A stretch of DNA of 62,945 bases, taken from contig NZ_VMNW02000048.1 in the NCBI RefSeq assembly GCF_007713735.2, positions 1-62,945 on the forward strand, given 5' to 3'. Source of the DNA: Amycolatopsis acidicola (GTDB taxonomy: Bacteria; Actinomycetota; Actinomycetes; Mycobacteriales; Pseudonocardiaceae). The position numbers were made by a program, and so were the translations under genes. A model generated the notes under the pieces. It did no database searches. It saw only the letters and a list, made by a program, of their open reading frames with translations, and was not told the DNA's origin. Positions 32,861 through 41,707 of the stretch are shown piece after piece (the stretch's first letter is position 1; the number at the start of each line of letters is the position of its first letter).

Positions 32861-35762
32861 GTTCCACGTCGAGGGTGACACGCTCCGTCTGCCGCACCCG
32901 GAGCGGATGCCGGACAGCGTGAAAGCCGCTCGCCGTCACGGTGTACCGGCCGGGCCGCATTTCCGGGATGCTGTAGTGGCCCGAGTGGTCGGTGTCGGTG
33001 GTGGCGATGAGCGTGCCGTGCAGGTCCCGCACCGTGATCCGGGCCCCGGCTACGGGACGCCCGTCGGACTGGGTGCTGGCGTAGCCGGTCAGCGTCACCG
33101 CGCGAGTCAGGCGCACGTCCTCGTGCCCGGGTTTTCCTTCCGGCACAACGACAGTGCGTGCGGCGGGAAGGTACCCGGCCGCCGAGACCGCCAGGTTGTA
33201 CGGACCGGGCGCCACACCGGCGAGGGTGAACCGGCCCGCTGAATCGCTGCGGGTGGACGTCGCGACCACGCCGGTTTCCGCGACCAGTGAGACGTTCGCG
33301 CCGGCCACCGGCCGGTCCGCGGTGATCGTGCCGGTGAGCGCGACGGACGCGACGAGCGTGATGTCGTAGATCTCCGGCCCCGCGGTGAGTGTGACGCGGG
33401 AGGCACAGGCTTCGTGCCGCGGCGCGAGGGTGATCAGCAGGTAGGTGCCCGCGGCCGGAACGGCAAGGCTGTATTCGCCGCGCGCGTCGGTGTTCACCTT
33501 GCCGAGCTGCCGCCCCGAGGTGTCGACGAGCGTGACGGTCGCGCCCGCGAGGGCCGCGCCCGTGCTCTCACGGACCGTGCCCTCGACGGCAAGCCCGCTG
33601 ACGGCGCGTTTGCGCGGGGGCAACGCGACGGGCGCCGCCGCGACGAGCTCGGACAGCAGCTGCCACAGGTGCAGCAGCGGATCGTGGGCGGGATGGTCGT
33701 TCCCGGCTCCGGTGAACAACGCCGCGTCGGCGTCCGCCAGGTGCGCCCGCAGCTGCTCCGCGGGCTCGTGCCGGTGGCCGGGCGCGGTCAGCACTTCCGC
33801 CAGCCCGGTGCAGGTGCTCGCGAGCGCGGTGCCCCCGTCGCCGAGCCCGGGCGCGGGAGCCGCCTCGTGCATCGCCGCGGCCAACGCCCGTCCATAGTGG
33901 ACAGAAGAGGCGAACAACGTCAGCCGATGCCGGGCGAGGCGCGGATCGTTGTTCCACAACAGCTTCCGGGTCAGCGGCGCGGCGACAAGGTACAGCGAAC
34001 GCAGCCGGTCGTCGAGCGTGCGGGCCAGCACGTCGAGATCCTCGGCCTGCTGCCCGCGAAGCCGCTCCGCCGTGGCCGTGAGAAGCGCGGCGAGGTCGGT
34101 CAGCAGGTCCTTCTGCACCGCGCGGACCACGTCCCGCGTGCTGAGCGGGGTCATGGTCAGCGCCACCAGGAACCCGATCGTCGCGCCGATCGCGGTCTCC
34201 TCCAGCCGGAGCACGAGCAGTTCGGGGGAAAACTCGTTGAGCACGCTGTAAAGCTGGGAAACCAGGATCGTGATGAAGAAGATCATGAACGCGTAGCTGG
34301 CCTGGATCAGGTACAGCCCGCAGAACATGCTCCCGGTGATCACGACCAGGATCCACGCCGTGTGCCCGGCCGTCAGATGCGCCAGCCCGATCCCCGCGCC
34401 GAGCCCGACCAGCGTGCCCAGCACCCGGTTCACCGCTTTGACGAAGGTCTCCGAACGCGTCGCCGTGCCGGCGAAGGCGACGAACGCGGCCAGCACCGCC
34501 CAGTAGTACCGCGTGCTCGACAGTTCGCGGCCGACCAGGATCGCCAGCCCGCCCGCGATCGCGACCTGGATCGCCTGGCGTGACGTGAGATCCAGCCGCG
34601 ACAGCGGCCCCCACTTCCCCCGGGGCCGCACGTCGCCCGCCACCGCGGCGGATCCGGGCAGCATGCCCCCTGAGACGAGGCCCACGACCGGCTCGAACTC
34701 CGGGTCCGCCTCGCCCGTGACCACCTCGGTGAACCGCCTCGTGACCGCGACGTACTCGGTCACCGCGGTCCCGAAGTGCCGGGCAGCCCACCAGGAACCG
34801 CCTTCCCGTTCCCCGGCACGCTCCAAAGTGGACAGCAGGACCCGCGCGGCCGCGTCGGCTTCCTCGTACTCGCGGCGCGACACCTGCCCGGCGATCGCGG
34901 CCGCCTTCGCCTTCACCCGCGGATCACCGCCGAGTAGCGCCTTTGCCGCCGTCGCGAGGTCCTCGATCGCCAGCTGCGCGTTGACCAGGTGCCGTCGCAG
35001 CGCCACCGCCGACCAGCCCTCCGGCAGCGCGCCCGGCTCGGCCGACCAGGCCTCGATCACCAGCGCCGTCTCCGCCAGCCGGTTGCGGCGCGCCTGGACG
35101 CGGCGCTGCCAGCGGTCGGCCTGGCGCTCGTCGATGTCGCCCAGTTCGGCACACACCCGTGCCACGGCCCGCACCCGGGCGCCGAACGCGCGCACCGTGC
35201 GGTTGAGCGTGCGCCGGGTGTTCGTCCGCAGGATCGTGACGGACAGCAGGTACACCCATAGCGTCGAGACCGCGGCGTCGGCTAGGAGCCAGGGCAGCAT
35301 CTCCACCGTCGCGTGCAGGAACGACGCGAAGAAGTAGCCCATCCAGAACATGAAGCCATAGAAGAAGAACGCGGGCCCGAACCGGCGCACGAACACGGCG
35401 GCGAACATCACCAGCACGAACACGCCGAGCATCACGTCGACGTCGCTGGCGACCAGGGTGCCGAGCACCAGCCCGAGCCCCAGCGCGACCGGGAAGAACA
35501 CGGCTGTGCGGGCCTTCACCCAGGGGCCGCCGCTGGTGAGCGCCATCGCGCCCATCAGCGCGAGGACGGCGCCGAGCAGCATCGGGATCAGCGGCCCCGT
35601 CGCGCCCAGGTCCTGCAGGTGCGCGAAGAGGTATTCGACGCCGAGCGCGGTGATCATCGCGAACGCGGCCGAGGTGGCCTGCCGCAACCGGATCAGCCCC
35701 GGGTCGGCGGCGACGCACCTGTCCCTCAGCTGGCGAAACGAAAACCGCGGCCCGGTGGCCAT
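32844..35762 (-). CDS. FUSC-family membrane protein fused to carboxypeptidase-regulatory-like domains
   Basis: This 972-residue protein has a first block of membrane helices (about residues 30-180) and a soluble helical region (about 190-385). A second membrane block (about 400-540) carries the FUSC signature around YYWAVLAAFVAFAGTATRSE. The region to about 700 is helical. The last 250 residues hold three repeats of about 80 residues with the GATVTLVD..GEYSLAVPAAGTYLL pattern of CarboxypepD_reg-like beta-sandwiches. FUSC proteins are aromatic-acid or other efflux pumps. The ATG at 35762 has GGGAGAGG upstream; the in-frame GTG at 35768 is less likely. It is divergent from a MarR gene, its probable regulator. 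Confidence 0.88.
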   Translation of the reverse strand: MATGPRFSFRQLRDRCVAADPGLIRLRQATSAAFAMITALGVEYLFAHLQDLGATGPLIPMLLGAVLALMGAMALTSGGPWVKARTAVFFPVALGLGLVLGTLVASDVDVMLGVFVLVMFAAVFVRRFGPAFFFYGFMFWMGYFFASFLHATVEMLPWLLADAAVSTLWVYLLSVTILRTNTRRTLNRTVRAFGARVRAVARVCAELGDIDERQADRWQRRVQARRNRLAETALVIEAWSAEPGALPEGWSAVALRRHLVNAQLAIEDLATAAKALLGGDPRVKAKAAAIAGQVSRREYEEADAAARVLLSTLERAGEREGGSWWAARHFGTAVTEYVAVTRRFTEVVTGEADPEFEPVVGLVSGGMLPGSAAVAGDVRPRGKWGPLSRLDLTSRQAIQVAIAGGLAILVGRELSSTRYYWAVLAAFVAFAGTATRSETFVKAVNRVLGTLVGLGAGIGLAHLTAGHTAWILVVITGSMFCGLYLIQASYAFMIFFITILVSQLYSVLNEFSPELLVLRLEETAIGATIGFLVALTMTPLSTRDVVRAVQKDLLTDLAALLTATAERLRGQQAEDLDVLARTLDDRLRSLYLVAAPLTRKLLWNNDPRLARHRLTLFASSVHYGRALAAAMHEAAPAPGLGDGGTALASTCTGLAEVLTAPGHRHEPAEQLRAHLADADAALFTGAGNDHPAHDPLLHLWQLLSELVAAAPVALPPRKRAVSGLAVEGTVRESTGAALAGATVTLVDTSGRQLGKVNTDARGEYSLAVPAAGTYLLITLAPRHEACASRVTLTAGPEIYDITLVASVALTGTITADRPVAGANVSLVAETGVVATSTRSDSAGRFTLAGVAPGPYNLAVSAAGYLPAARTVVVPEGKPGHEDVRLTRAVTLTGYASTQSDGRPVAGARITVRDLHGTLIATTDTDHSGHYSIPEMRPGRYTVTASGFHAVRHPLRVRQTERVTLDVELKHRC

Positions 35763-35833
35763 CCACACCCTCTCCCGGCCGGCGCCCGGAGATACCCCTC
35801 TGGTCTCGATCCGGCGACACCGGCGAACTCGTA

Positions 35834-35858
35834 CAATATCGGTATCATACCGGTATTG
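35834..35858. promoter_or_regulatory. MarR operator palindrome
   Basis: CAATATCGGTAT (35834-35845) and ATACCGGTATTG (35847-35858) match as an inverted repeat at 11 of 12 positions around one central base. It lies between the divergent FUSC and MarR genes, ending 11 bases before the MarR start codon. Autoregulation and control of the transporter are inferred. Confidence 0.75.
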
Positions 35859-35869
35859 GAGTGGCGGAG

Positions 35870-36373
35870 ATGACCCGGGATCGCGATCAGTGGTGGACCG
35901 ACGACGGCGTCGACGCGCTCGACGTGATCGAAGTGCAGACGGCGGTCATCGCCCGCAACCTCGAACTGCTGCGCCGGCGCGGCGACATTTACGGCGAACT
36001 CGACAAAGCGAGCTACCTGCTGATGCGGACCCTCGACGCGATCGGCCCCGCCGACATCGCGACCCTCGCGGCGAAACTGGGCCTCGACCCGTCGACCGTG
36101 GGGCGGCAGGTGACGGCCCTCCGGGCGCACGGGCTCGTCGAACGCACCGCCGATGCCCAGGACCGCCGCCGCGGCATCGTCAGCGCGACCGCCGAGGGCC
36201 GCGAACTGCTCGCCCACACCCGGGTGCAGCGGCGGGAGCGCACCGCGGAACTCCTCCACGGCTGGCACCAGGACGAGCTACACGCCCTGGGCGCGATGCT
36301 GACGAAGTACAACCGCGCCGTAGCCCGTGACTATCTCCTGTCCGCTCCGGACGAAACCGCCGAACCCGGCTGA
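35870..36373 (+). CDS. MarR family regulator
   Basis: This 167-residue winged-helix protein has recognition segment IATLAAKLGLDPSTVGRQVT and the wing DAQDRRRGIVSATAEG. It is typical of MarR repressors that release DNA on binding aromatic or phenolic ligands. The ATG at 35870 is preferred over the GTG at 35861 because GGAG lies at a suitable distance. It is divergent from the FUSC-type exporter with a palindrome between them. This is a standard sensor-pump pairing. Confidence 0.9.
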   Translation: MTRDRDQWWTDDGVDALDVIEVQTAVIARNLELLRRRGDIYGELDKASYLLMRTLDAIGPADIATLAAKLGLDPSTVGRQVTALRAHGLVERTADAQDRRRGIVSATAEGRELLAHTRVQRRERTAELLHGWHQDELHALGAMLTKYNRAVARDYLLSAPDETAEPG

Positions 36374-36459
36374 GCATCCCTCAGTGTGATCGGTTCGGCC
36401 GCACCAAGTCGAACGGCCTGTAGCCCACTCCCTCCGGCTTCCAGTGCGCGCGGCCCGAC

Positions 36460-36644
36460 GCATCACTTCCCCGGTTCCCGGTGGGCCCCGCGGCATCAGT
36501 CCCCCGGTTCCCGGTGGGCAAGGACAGCGGCATCAAGGCTTCCGACCTGCAGCGGGCAGGCCCCGCGGCGTCGCTGCTCCCGGCTTTCACACAGCTAGAC
36601 CGTGGCCAGACCTAGGGCATCACTCCCCGGGCTCCCAGTTGGGC
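36460..36644. repeat. Degenerate repeats derived from the 3' end of the DUF35 gene
   Basis: A 27-base unit beginning GCATCAC and containing CCCCGGTTCCCGGTGGGC occurs at 36460-36486 and 36493-36519. A related copy at 36617-36644 is the stop-codon region of the DUF35 gene itself. A weaker copy starts at 36530. The first two copies are nearly identical. The 246 bases between marR and the DUF35 gene hold nothing else that I recognise. Confidence 0.55.
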
Positions 36645-37024
36645 AGGACGGCACCGTCGGGCAGCCGGTCGAACCGGATCCGCATCGGCTGCCCAGCGGC
36701 GAGTTCCGGCTCCCCGGGAAGCCGGCCCGTCAGCCGGGTGCCCCGGGGCTGGCCCGCGACATCGACCACAACCACGGTGTAAGGCACCGGGAAGGCCGGA
36801 TGGACCTGGTGCTTGACGACCGTCCAGGCGTACAACGTGCCCCGGCCTTCGACAGCACGCCACTCGCTTTCCCATGAGCCGCAGGCGAAACATGCTTGCC
36901 TCGGCAGGTGCAATACCTGCGCGCATCTGACGCAGAACTTCAGCACCAGCACGCCCCTCCGGGCCGCGGCGAAGAACCCGCTGGTGTCATGATCGTCCTC
37001 GACGGGAAGCAGGCCCACGCTCAT
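36620..37024 (-). CDS. OB-fold zinc-ribbon protein (DUF35), partner of the Ltp2-like aldolase
   Basis: This 134-residue protein has a rubredoxin-like zinc ribbon (CVRC at residues 31-34, CFAC at 45-48), followed by an OB fold (GRGTLYAWTVVKHQVHPAF). DUF35 proteins bind acyl-CoA and pair with thiolase-like partners. In steroid degradation the DUF35 domain of ChsH2 binds the Ltp2 aldolase. The start overlaps the upstream gene stop by one base (TGATG), typical of obligate partners. The tail LPDGAVLPNWEPGE is the source of the downstream repeats. Confidence 0.92.
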   Translation of the reverse strand: MSVGLLPVEDDHDTSGFFAAARRGVLVLKFCVRCAQVLHLPRQACFACGSWESEWRAVEGRGTLYAWTVVKHQVHPAFPVPYTVVVVDVAGQPRGTRLTGRLPGEPELAAGQPMRIRFDRLPDGAVLPNWEPGE

Positions 37025-38202
37025 CACCCCTTCACCAGCAGCAGCGCGGACGTCCCGGGAGGAGGCGCGGACGTCACCAGGCTTACCTCCGCGCCCTCGA
37101 CCTGCGACGGTGAGGTACCCCGTAGCTGCCGGACACCTTCGAGGACGTGGTTCATCCCGTGGACATAGCCCTCGGACATGTTCCCGCCCGCGGTGTTGAT
37201 CGGCAATGTGCCCCCACGCCGCAGAGCGCCGCTCTCCGCGAGCGGACCGCCTTCGCCCTTGGCGCAGAACCCGAAATCCTCCAGCTGCAGCAGGACCGTG
37301 ATCGTGAAGCAGTCGTAGAACTGGGCGACGTCCACATCGGACGGACCGAGTCCGCCACGGGAGAACAGCGTGCCCGCCGCCGTCGCCGAAGGCGTGACGG
37401 TGACGTCGGGCCGTTGCAGCATCGGGTACATCACGCCCGGTTGCACCCGCGGCCCGGTGGATTGGGCGACCGCGCGGATCAGCACCGATGGCTGCGGTGA
37501 ATCCCCGGCTCGTTCGGCCGCCGTCACAATCACGGCACACGCCCCGTCGGTCTCGAGACAGAAGTCGAAGAGCCGCAGCGGCAGGGAGATCGGGCGCGCG
37601 TCCGCGCAGTCGTCGAGGCTGAGCACCCTGTCGTGCATCTGCGCCGCCGGGTTGCGGTTCGCGGCCTCCCGGCAGGCGACCGCGATGTGCGCCAGCGCTT
37701 CGTGTCGCGTGCCGTATTCGGTCATGTGCCGTTGCGCCAGCAGCGCGAAGAACTGCCCCGGCGTGACGAGCCCGTACGGCGCGAAGAACTCCTCGTAGCT
37801 GCCCTTGCCCCCGACCCGGGCCGCCGGGTCCGCCGTTCCCTGGCCGAAGCGGCGTCCGGACCTGCCGTTGAGCGCGCGGTAGACGAGCACCGTCGTGGCC
37901 TGGCCCGAAAGGATCGCGGCGACGGCCTGCCCGACCATCGCGCACGGACCCGAGCCGCCCGGCCCGGTCTGCCCCCAGTAGGTCAGATCGGGAACGCCAA
38001 GCGATTCGGCTATGCCGCCGTACGTCACGAGATCGTGATCGCAGGAGACCACACCGTCCACATCGGACGCGGTCAGCCCGGCGTCGGCCAGCGCCGCTCT
38101 GGCCGCCTCCGTGGCGAGCGAGAGCTCGCTACGGCCGCTGTCCTTGGAGAACTCGGTGGCGCCGATGCCGGTGATGGCGCACCCGTCTCGCCGCCAGCTC
38201 AT
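37024..38202 (-). CDS. Thiolase-fold lipid-transfer protein, Ltp2-like retro-aldolase
   Basis: This 392-residue thiolase-superfamily protein lacks the usual thiolase nucleophile Cys (the segment is QTGPGGSGPCAM). In place of the thiolase GHP motif it has GGNMSEGYVHGMNH with a Tyr. A second Tyr lies in FYDCFTI. These are the changes seen in Ltp2, where two Tyr residues drive retro-aldol cleavage of a beta-hydroxyacyl-CoA and release a short acyl-CoA. It is translationally coupled to DUF35 downstream and to a CoA-transferase upstream (ATGA). Side-chain removal from a branched or ring substrate is inferred. Confidence 0.88.
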   Translation of the reverse strand: MSWRRDGCAITGIGATEFSKDSGRSELSLATEAARAALADAGLTASDVDGVVSCDHDLVTYGGIAESLGVPDLTYWGQTGPGGSGPCAMVGQAVAAILSGQATTVLVYRALNGRSGRRFGQGTADPAARVGGKGSYEEFFAPYGLVTPGQFFALLAQRHMTEYGTRHEALAHIAVACREAANRNPAAQMHDRVLSLDDCADARPISLPLRLFDFCLETDGACAVIVTAAERAGDSPQPSVLIRAVAQSTGPRVQPGVMYPMLQRPDVTVTPSATAAGTLFSRGGLGPSDVDVAQFYDCFTITVLLQLEDFGFCAKGEGGPLAESGALRRGGTLPINTAGGNMSEGYVHGMNHVLEGVRQLRGTSPSQVEGAEVSLVTSAPPPGTSALLLVKG

Positions 38203-39362
38203 GTCCCGAGCACCTCCTGCGTGTGCTCCCCCAACCTTGGCGCCCGGCCCGGCCCTGGCGAGGCGAAGGCGCTGAACCAGAACGGGCTGCCAGGCTGCAA
38301 CGCGGGCTCACCGCCGCTCTGCTCCACTTCGACGAAGAAGCCGCGCGCGGCCAGGTGCTCGTCACCGAAGAGTTCCTCGGGGGCGTTCGTGATCCCGATC
38401 GGCAGCCCCCGCCGCTGGCCCTCGTGGTACGCGGTGTCCCCGTCCAGCAGGAGAAAGAACACCTCGACGAGGTCCTGGATGTGCGAGAAGTTCGCCTGCC
38501 GGTAGGCCAGTTCGCCGTACTCCGGCTGCACCAGGTCCGCGGCCAGCCCCAGTGAATCCATCCAGTCGACGAGAGCCTGCCACGGTTTCCGGTCGGCGAG
38601 GATGAGCGCGAAGTAGACCCACCGGCCGTCGGCGCATTCGAACAGCGCGGGCTGGGTCGGCGTGGGCTGGGCGTGCCGGCACGTCTGCCGCCGCACGATC
38701 GCTTTGGGGTAGAACCAGAACGGGTTCGCCAGTTCGCCGCTGACCGCGAGCGCGGAGTGCATCGAGACATCCACGACCTGTCCGCGCCCGGACCGCCTTC
38801 GTTCCAGCAGCGCGAGCAGCAGCCCGGTGTGCGCGAAGCTCGCCGCGGTCGCGTACGCCTGGTTCCCGCCCGGCCGGATCGGCGGGATCGAGTGGTCGTC
38901 GTACCCGCAGGAGTTGAGCGGACCGCCGAGGGCCAGTGCCACCAGATCACTCGAGCGGTAGTCCGCCCAGGGCCCATCCAGCCCGAACGGCGTCACCGCC
39001 AGCACGATGAGCCGCGGATGCGCCTCTGTCAATGCCTGCGGCGAACTGCCTGCCGCCGCCCGCCCCATGATGAGGATGTCCGCTCCCTCGAGGAGTCCGG
39101 CCAGCGCCCGTTGCCCGTCCTCAGTGGACTCATCGAGGACAACACTGCGTTTGCTCGTGTTGTACCAACGGTAGTGCAGGCTCGCCTCGGCGTCGGCACG
39201 GCCGGCGGCGAAGGGCCCGATCCGTCTGCTCACGGCCCCGCCGGGCGGCTCCACCTTGATCACTTCGGCACCCTGGTCGGCGAGGAGCTTTCCGGTGTAC
39301 TCCCCCGCTGAGTCGGCCGACAATTCGACGACTTTCAGTGCGGCATAAGGGTTCGCGCTCAC
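38199..39362 (-). CDS. Family III CoA-transferase subunit, apparently lacking the catalytic Asp
   Basis: This 387-residue CaiB/BaiF-type protein (LKVVELSADSAGEYTGKLLADQGAEVIKVEPP) starts at a GTG coupled by GTGA to the next CoA-transferase. At the position where family III enzymes carry the Asp that forms the acyl anhydride, it reads RPGGNQAYATAASF with no Asp. The C-terminal VVDVSM segment is normal. It may be the non-catalytic partner of a heteromeric transferase with the 39359 gene. A racemase-like role is less likely without the Asp. Confidence 0.87.
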   Translation of the reverse strand: MSANPYAALKVVELSADSAGEYTGKLLADQGAEVIKVEPPGGAVSRRIGPFAAGRADAEASLHYRWYNTSKRSVVLDESTEDGQRALAGLLEGADILIMGRAAAGSSPQALTEAHPRLIVLAVTPFGLDGPWADYRSSDLVALALGGPLNSCGYDDHSIPPIRPGGNQAYATAASFAHTGLLLALLERRRSGRGQVVDVSMHSALAVSGELANPFWFYPKAIVRRQTCRHAQPTPTQPALFECADGRWVYFALILADRKPWQALVDWMDSLGLAADLVQPEYGELAYRQANFSHIQDLVEVFFLLLDGDTAYHEGQRRGLPIGITNAPEELFGDEHLAARGFFVEVEQSGGEPALQPGSPFWFSAFASPGPGRAPRLGEHTQEVLGT

Positions 39363-40645
39363 AGGACTCCCTCCGCGACCAACTCGGAGACTTCGCCGGC
39401 GGACATGCCGAGCAACTGGGTGCACACGTACTCGTTGTCCTCCCCCAGCAAGGGCGCCGAACGCCAGTTGTCCTGCTCGGTCCGGGAGAACAGCACAGGA
39501 CTCCCCTCGAACCGTGCCTCGCCGATGACCGGGTGACCGAGTTCGAAGAACGTGCCGCGGTGTGCCAGCTGCGGATCCCGTTCGTCGAGGTCCTGGGAGT
39601 TCTGCACGGCGCCCGCCGCCACCCCGGCCGCCTGCAGCAGATGCATGGCCTCGTGCGCCTCCCGCTCGCGAGTCCACGTCGCGAGATGCTCATCCAGCGC
39701 GTCCTGGTTGGCACAGCGCGATTCCTGTGTGGCGAAACGCGAATCATCCGTCCACGCAGGACGTCCGAGCGCCGTCACCAGCGCTGCCCAGTCCGCGTCA
39801 CCGAACACCGCGATCGCGATCCAGCGATCGTCCCCGGCGGCCGGGTACACACCGTGCGGCGCCGCCCTCGGGTGCTCGAGCCGGTTACCGGAGGGGAACC
39901 CGGGCCGCCGGGTGACGGCCCCGTTCACCCCGACGTCCAGCAGGTCCGGGCCGAGCAGGTTGATCCCCACCTCGAGCGCGGACACGTCGATCAGGGTGCC
40001 CTCTCCGGTCATCTCACGGTGCAGCAGGGCCATCAGGATCGCCGCCGAGTTGTAGTAGGCGGCCTGGTTGTCCATGTAGGAGAATCCCCAGCCACTCGGC
40101 TCACGGCCGGGGAGCCCGCTGATGTGCGTGAGACCGCTGACCGCCTGGATCACCGGACCGTAACTGCGGTATTCGGTGTGCGGCCCGCGGTGGCCGTACC
40201 CGCTCATCCGGGCGAAGATCACCTCGGGACACAGCTCCCGCAAGTGCTCGTAAGTGAGCCCCCAGCGTTCCATCACGCCCGGCGCGAAGTTCTCGGTGAC
40301 CACCGAGGATTTCGCGATGAGCCGCTCGGCGATCTCCCGCCCGCGCGGGGTGCGCATGTCGATGGTGACGCCGAGCTTGTTGCGGTTGTAGTTGTTGAAA
40401 AGACCACCCTTGTCCGGGTCGGGGTTCGGATCCTCCTCGCCGTAGGTGCGGACCTCTCCTTTGTAGAACGGGAGCCGGCGCGGCATGTCCAGGCGGGTCC
40501 GGTCCTCGATCTTCACGACGTCCGCACCGAAATCGGCGAGCATCCGGGTGGCGACGGCGCCCACGCCCATCCAGCAGAAATCGGCGACCAGCAGCCCGGC
40601 GAGCGGACCACGGCGCCGCCTCGGCGCACGACCGTTATCCGGCAC
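39359..40645 (-). CDS. Family III CoA-transferase, catalytic subunit
   Basis: This 428-residue CaiB/BaiF-type CoA-transferase has LLVADFCWMGVGAVATRMLA at the N-terminus. The segment SYMDNQAAYYNSA (about residue 200) places an Asp where the catalytic Asp is expected. It would move CoA from a donor such as succinyl-CoA to a carboxylic acid. The GTG at 40645 is chosen because AAGGGGGTGATGAG precedes it; an upstream ATG at 40672 lies inside the operator. It is the first gene of a four-gene operon ending with the DUF35 protein. Confidence 0.9.
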   Translation of the reverse strand: MPDNGRAPRRRRGPLAGLLVADFCWMGVGAVATRMLADFGADVVKIEDRTRLDMPRRLPFYKGEVRTYGEEDPNPDPDKGGLFNNYNRNKLGVTIDMRTPRGREIAERLIAKSSVVTENFAPGVMERWGLTYEHLRELCPEVIFARMSGYGHRGPHTEYRSYGPVIQAVSGLTHISGLPGREPSGWGFSYMDNQAAYYNSAAILMALLHREMTGEGTLIDVSALEVGINLLGPDLLDVGVNGAVTRRPGFPSGNRLEHPRAAPHGVYPAAGDDRWIAIAVFGDADWAALVTALGRPAWTDDSRFATQESRCANQDALDEHLATWTREREAHEAMHLLQAAGVAAGAVQNSQDLDERDPQLAHRGTFFELGHPVIGEARFEGSPVLFSRTEQDNWRSAPLLGEDNEYVCTQLLGMSAGEVSELVAEGVL

Positions 40646-40666
40646 CTCATCACCCCCTTCTCTAAT

Positions 40667-40676
40667 CCTCATGAGG
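40667..40676. promoter_or_regulatory. GntR operator site 1
   Basis: CCTCATGAGG within ATCCTCATGAGGAAT, 22 bases before the CoA-transferase start codon. It is one of four such palindromes in the window, two at each divergent promoter of this cluster. Confidence 0.7.
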
Positions 40677-40715
40677 AATATCACCAGCCTATGGCCGGCC
40701 GCGAGCACTGTCAAC

Positions 40716-40725
40716 CCTCATGAGG
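40716..40725. promoter_or_regulatory. GntR operator site 2
   Basis: CCTCATGAGG within ACCCTCATGAGGAAT, centred 49 bases from site 1 and 62 bases upstream of the LLM gene. It probably controls the LLM-gntR transcript and co-operates with site 1. Confidence 0.7.
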
Positions 40726-40786
40726 AATTCCTTCCGTTCGCGTAGAGTCCCGTCCACCGGACACTTTCTTCGAAAGGTGCACACCG

Positions 40787-41677
40787 ATGACGGATTCCTG
40801 CCGGGTCAGCATCAGCGCCTACGACGTGCACGCGGCCGACTTCGCGGAACTGGCCGCCGCCGCGGACGAATGCGGGTTCGACACGCTGTGGCTCGGCGAG
40901 CACGTGGTCACCCCGGCCGGCGCCACCGAACCGCATCCCACCCGCGAAGGCCAGCCACAGCACCATTCCGGTCCGCTGGTGGACCCGGCCGTGCGCCTGC
41001 CCGACCCGATGACGACGCTCGCCGCCGCGGCAGCGCGGACACGCCACATTTCGCTCGCGACCGGCGTGTACCTCGTGCCACTGCGGCATCCGCTGGCCAC
41101 CGCCAGAATCGCCGCGACGGTACAGGAAATCGCCGGCGGACGATTCCTCCTCGGCGCCGGAGCCGGCTGGCTCGCCGCGGAGTTCGAAGCACTGGACATC
41201 GAGTTCCGCGGCCGGTTCAGCCGGCTGGAAGAATGCCTCGAGATCGTCCGATCGGCCTCGGATGGTGGCTGGTTTTCCTTCGCCGGTCAGCATTTCCGGT
41301 TCGGCCCGGTCCAGGTTTCGGCCAACCCGGTACGGATTCCGCTGGTGCTGGGCGGGAACTCCGGACCCGCGCTGCGCCGGGCCGCGCGGCTGGCCGACGG
41401 CTGGCTCAGCTCGGGCACACTGGACTACGAGACGGCCGCCAGGCTGCGCGACCAACTCGCCGCGGCCTGCACCGCGGAAGGCCGCACGACGTCATTGCGC
41501 TGCTGGTTCCGGATCGAACGGCCGGACCCGCGGCTGGCCCGCAGGTTCGCGGCCGAGGGAATGACCGATCTGGTGGTGTGGGCCGATCAGGTGTGGCGTG
41601 GCGCGGACAAACACGCGCGTCTGGCGGAAGTGGCCGGGGAGCTGGGGCTCGTCCGGTATTCTCAGGAGCAACGGTAG
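40787..41677 (+). CDS. LLM class F420-dependent oxidoreductase
   Basis: This 296-residue luciferase-like protein has DTLWLGEHVVTPA, ISLATGVYLVPLRHPLATAR, GGRFLLGAGAGWLAAEFEAL and IPLVLGGNSGPALRRAARLA, typical of actinobacterial F420-dependent oxidoreductases. GAAAGG precedes the ATG. It is co-transcribed with the GntR gene 30 bases downstream and divergent from the CoA-transferase operon. It may reduce a C=C bond or oxidise an alcohol in the pathway of this cluster, where no acyl-CoA dehydrogenase is present. The substrate is unknown. Confidence 0.9.
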   Translation: MTDSCRVSISAYDVHAADFAELAAAADECGFDTLWLGEHVVTPAGATEPHPTREGQPQHHSGPLVDPAVRLPDPMTTLAAAAARTRHISLATGVYLVPLRHPLATARIAATVQEIAGGRFLLGAGAGWLAAEFEALDIEFRGRFSRLEECLEIVRSASDGGWFSFAGQHFRFGPVQVSANPVRIPLVLGGNSGPALRRAARLADGWLSSGTLDYETAARLRDQLAAACTAEGRTTSLRCWFRIERPDPRLARRFAAEGMTDLVVWADQVWRGADKHARLAEVAGELGLVRYSQEQR

Positions 41678-41707
41678 CATCGCCCGATGGGCGCGAAGGG
41701 GGCTTCG

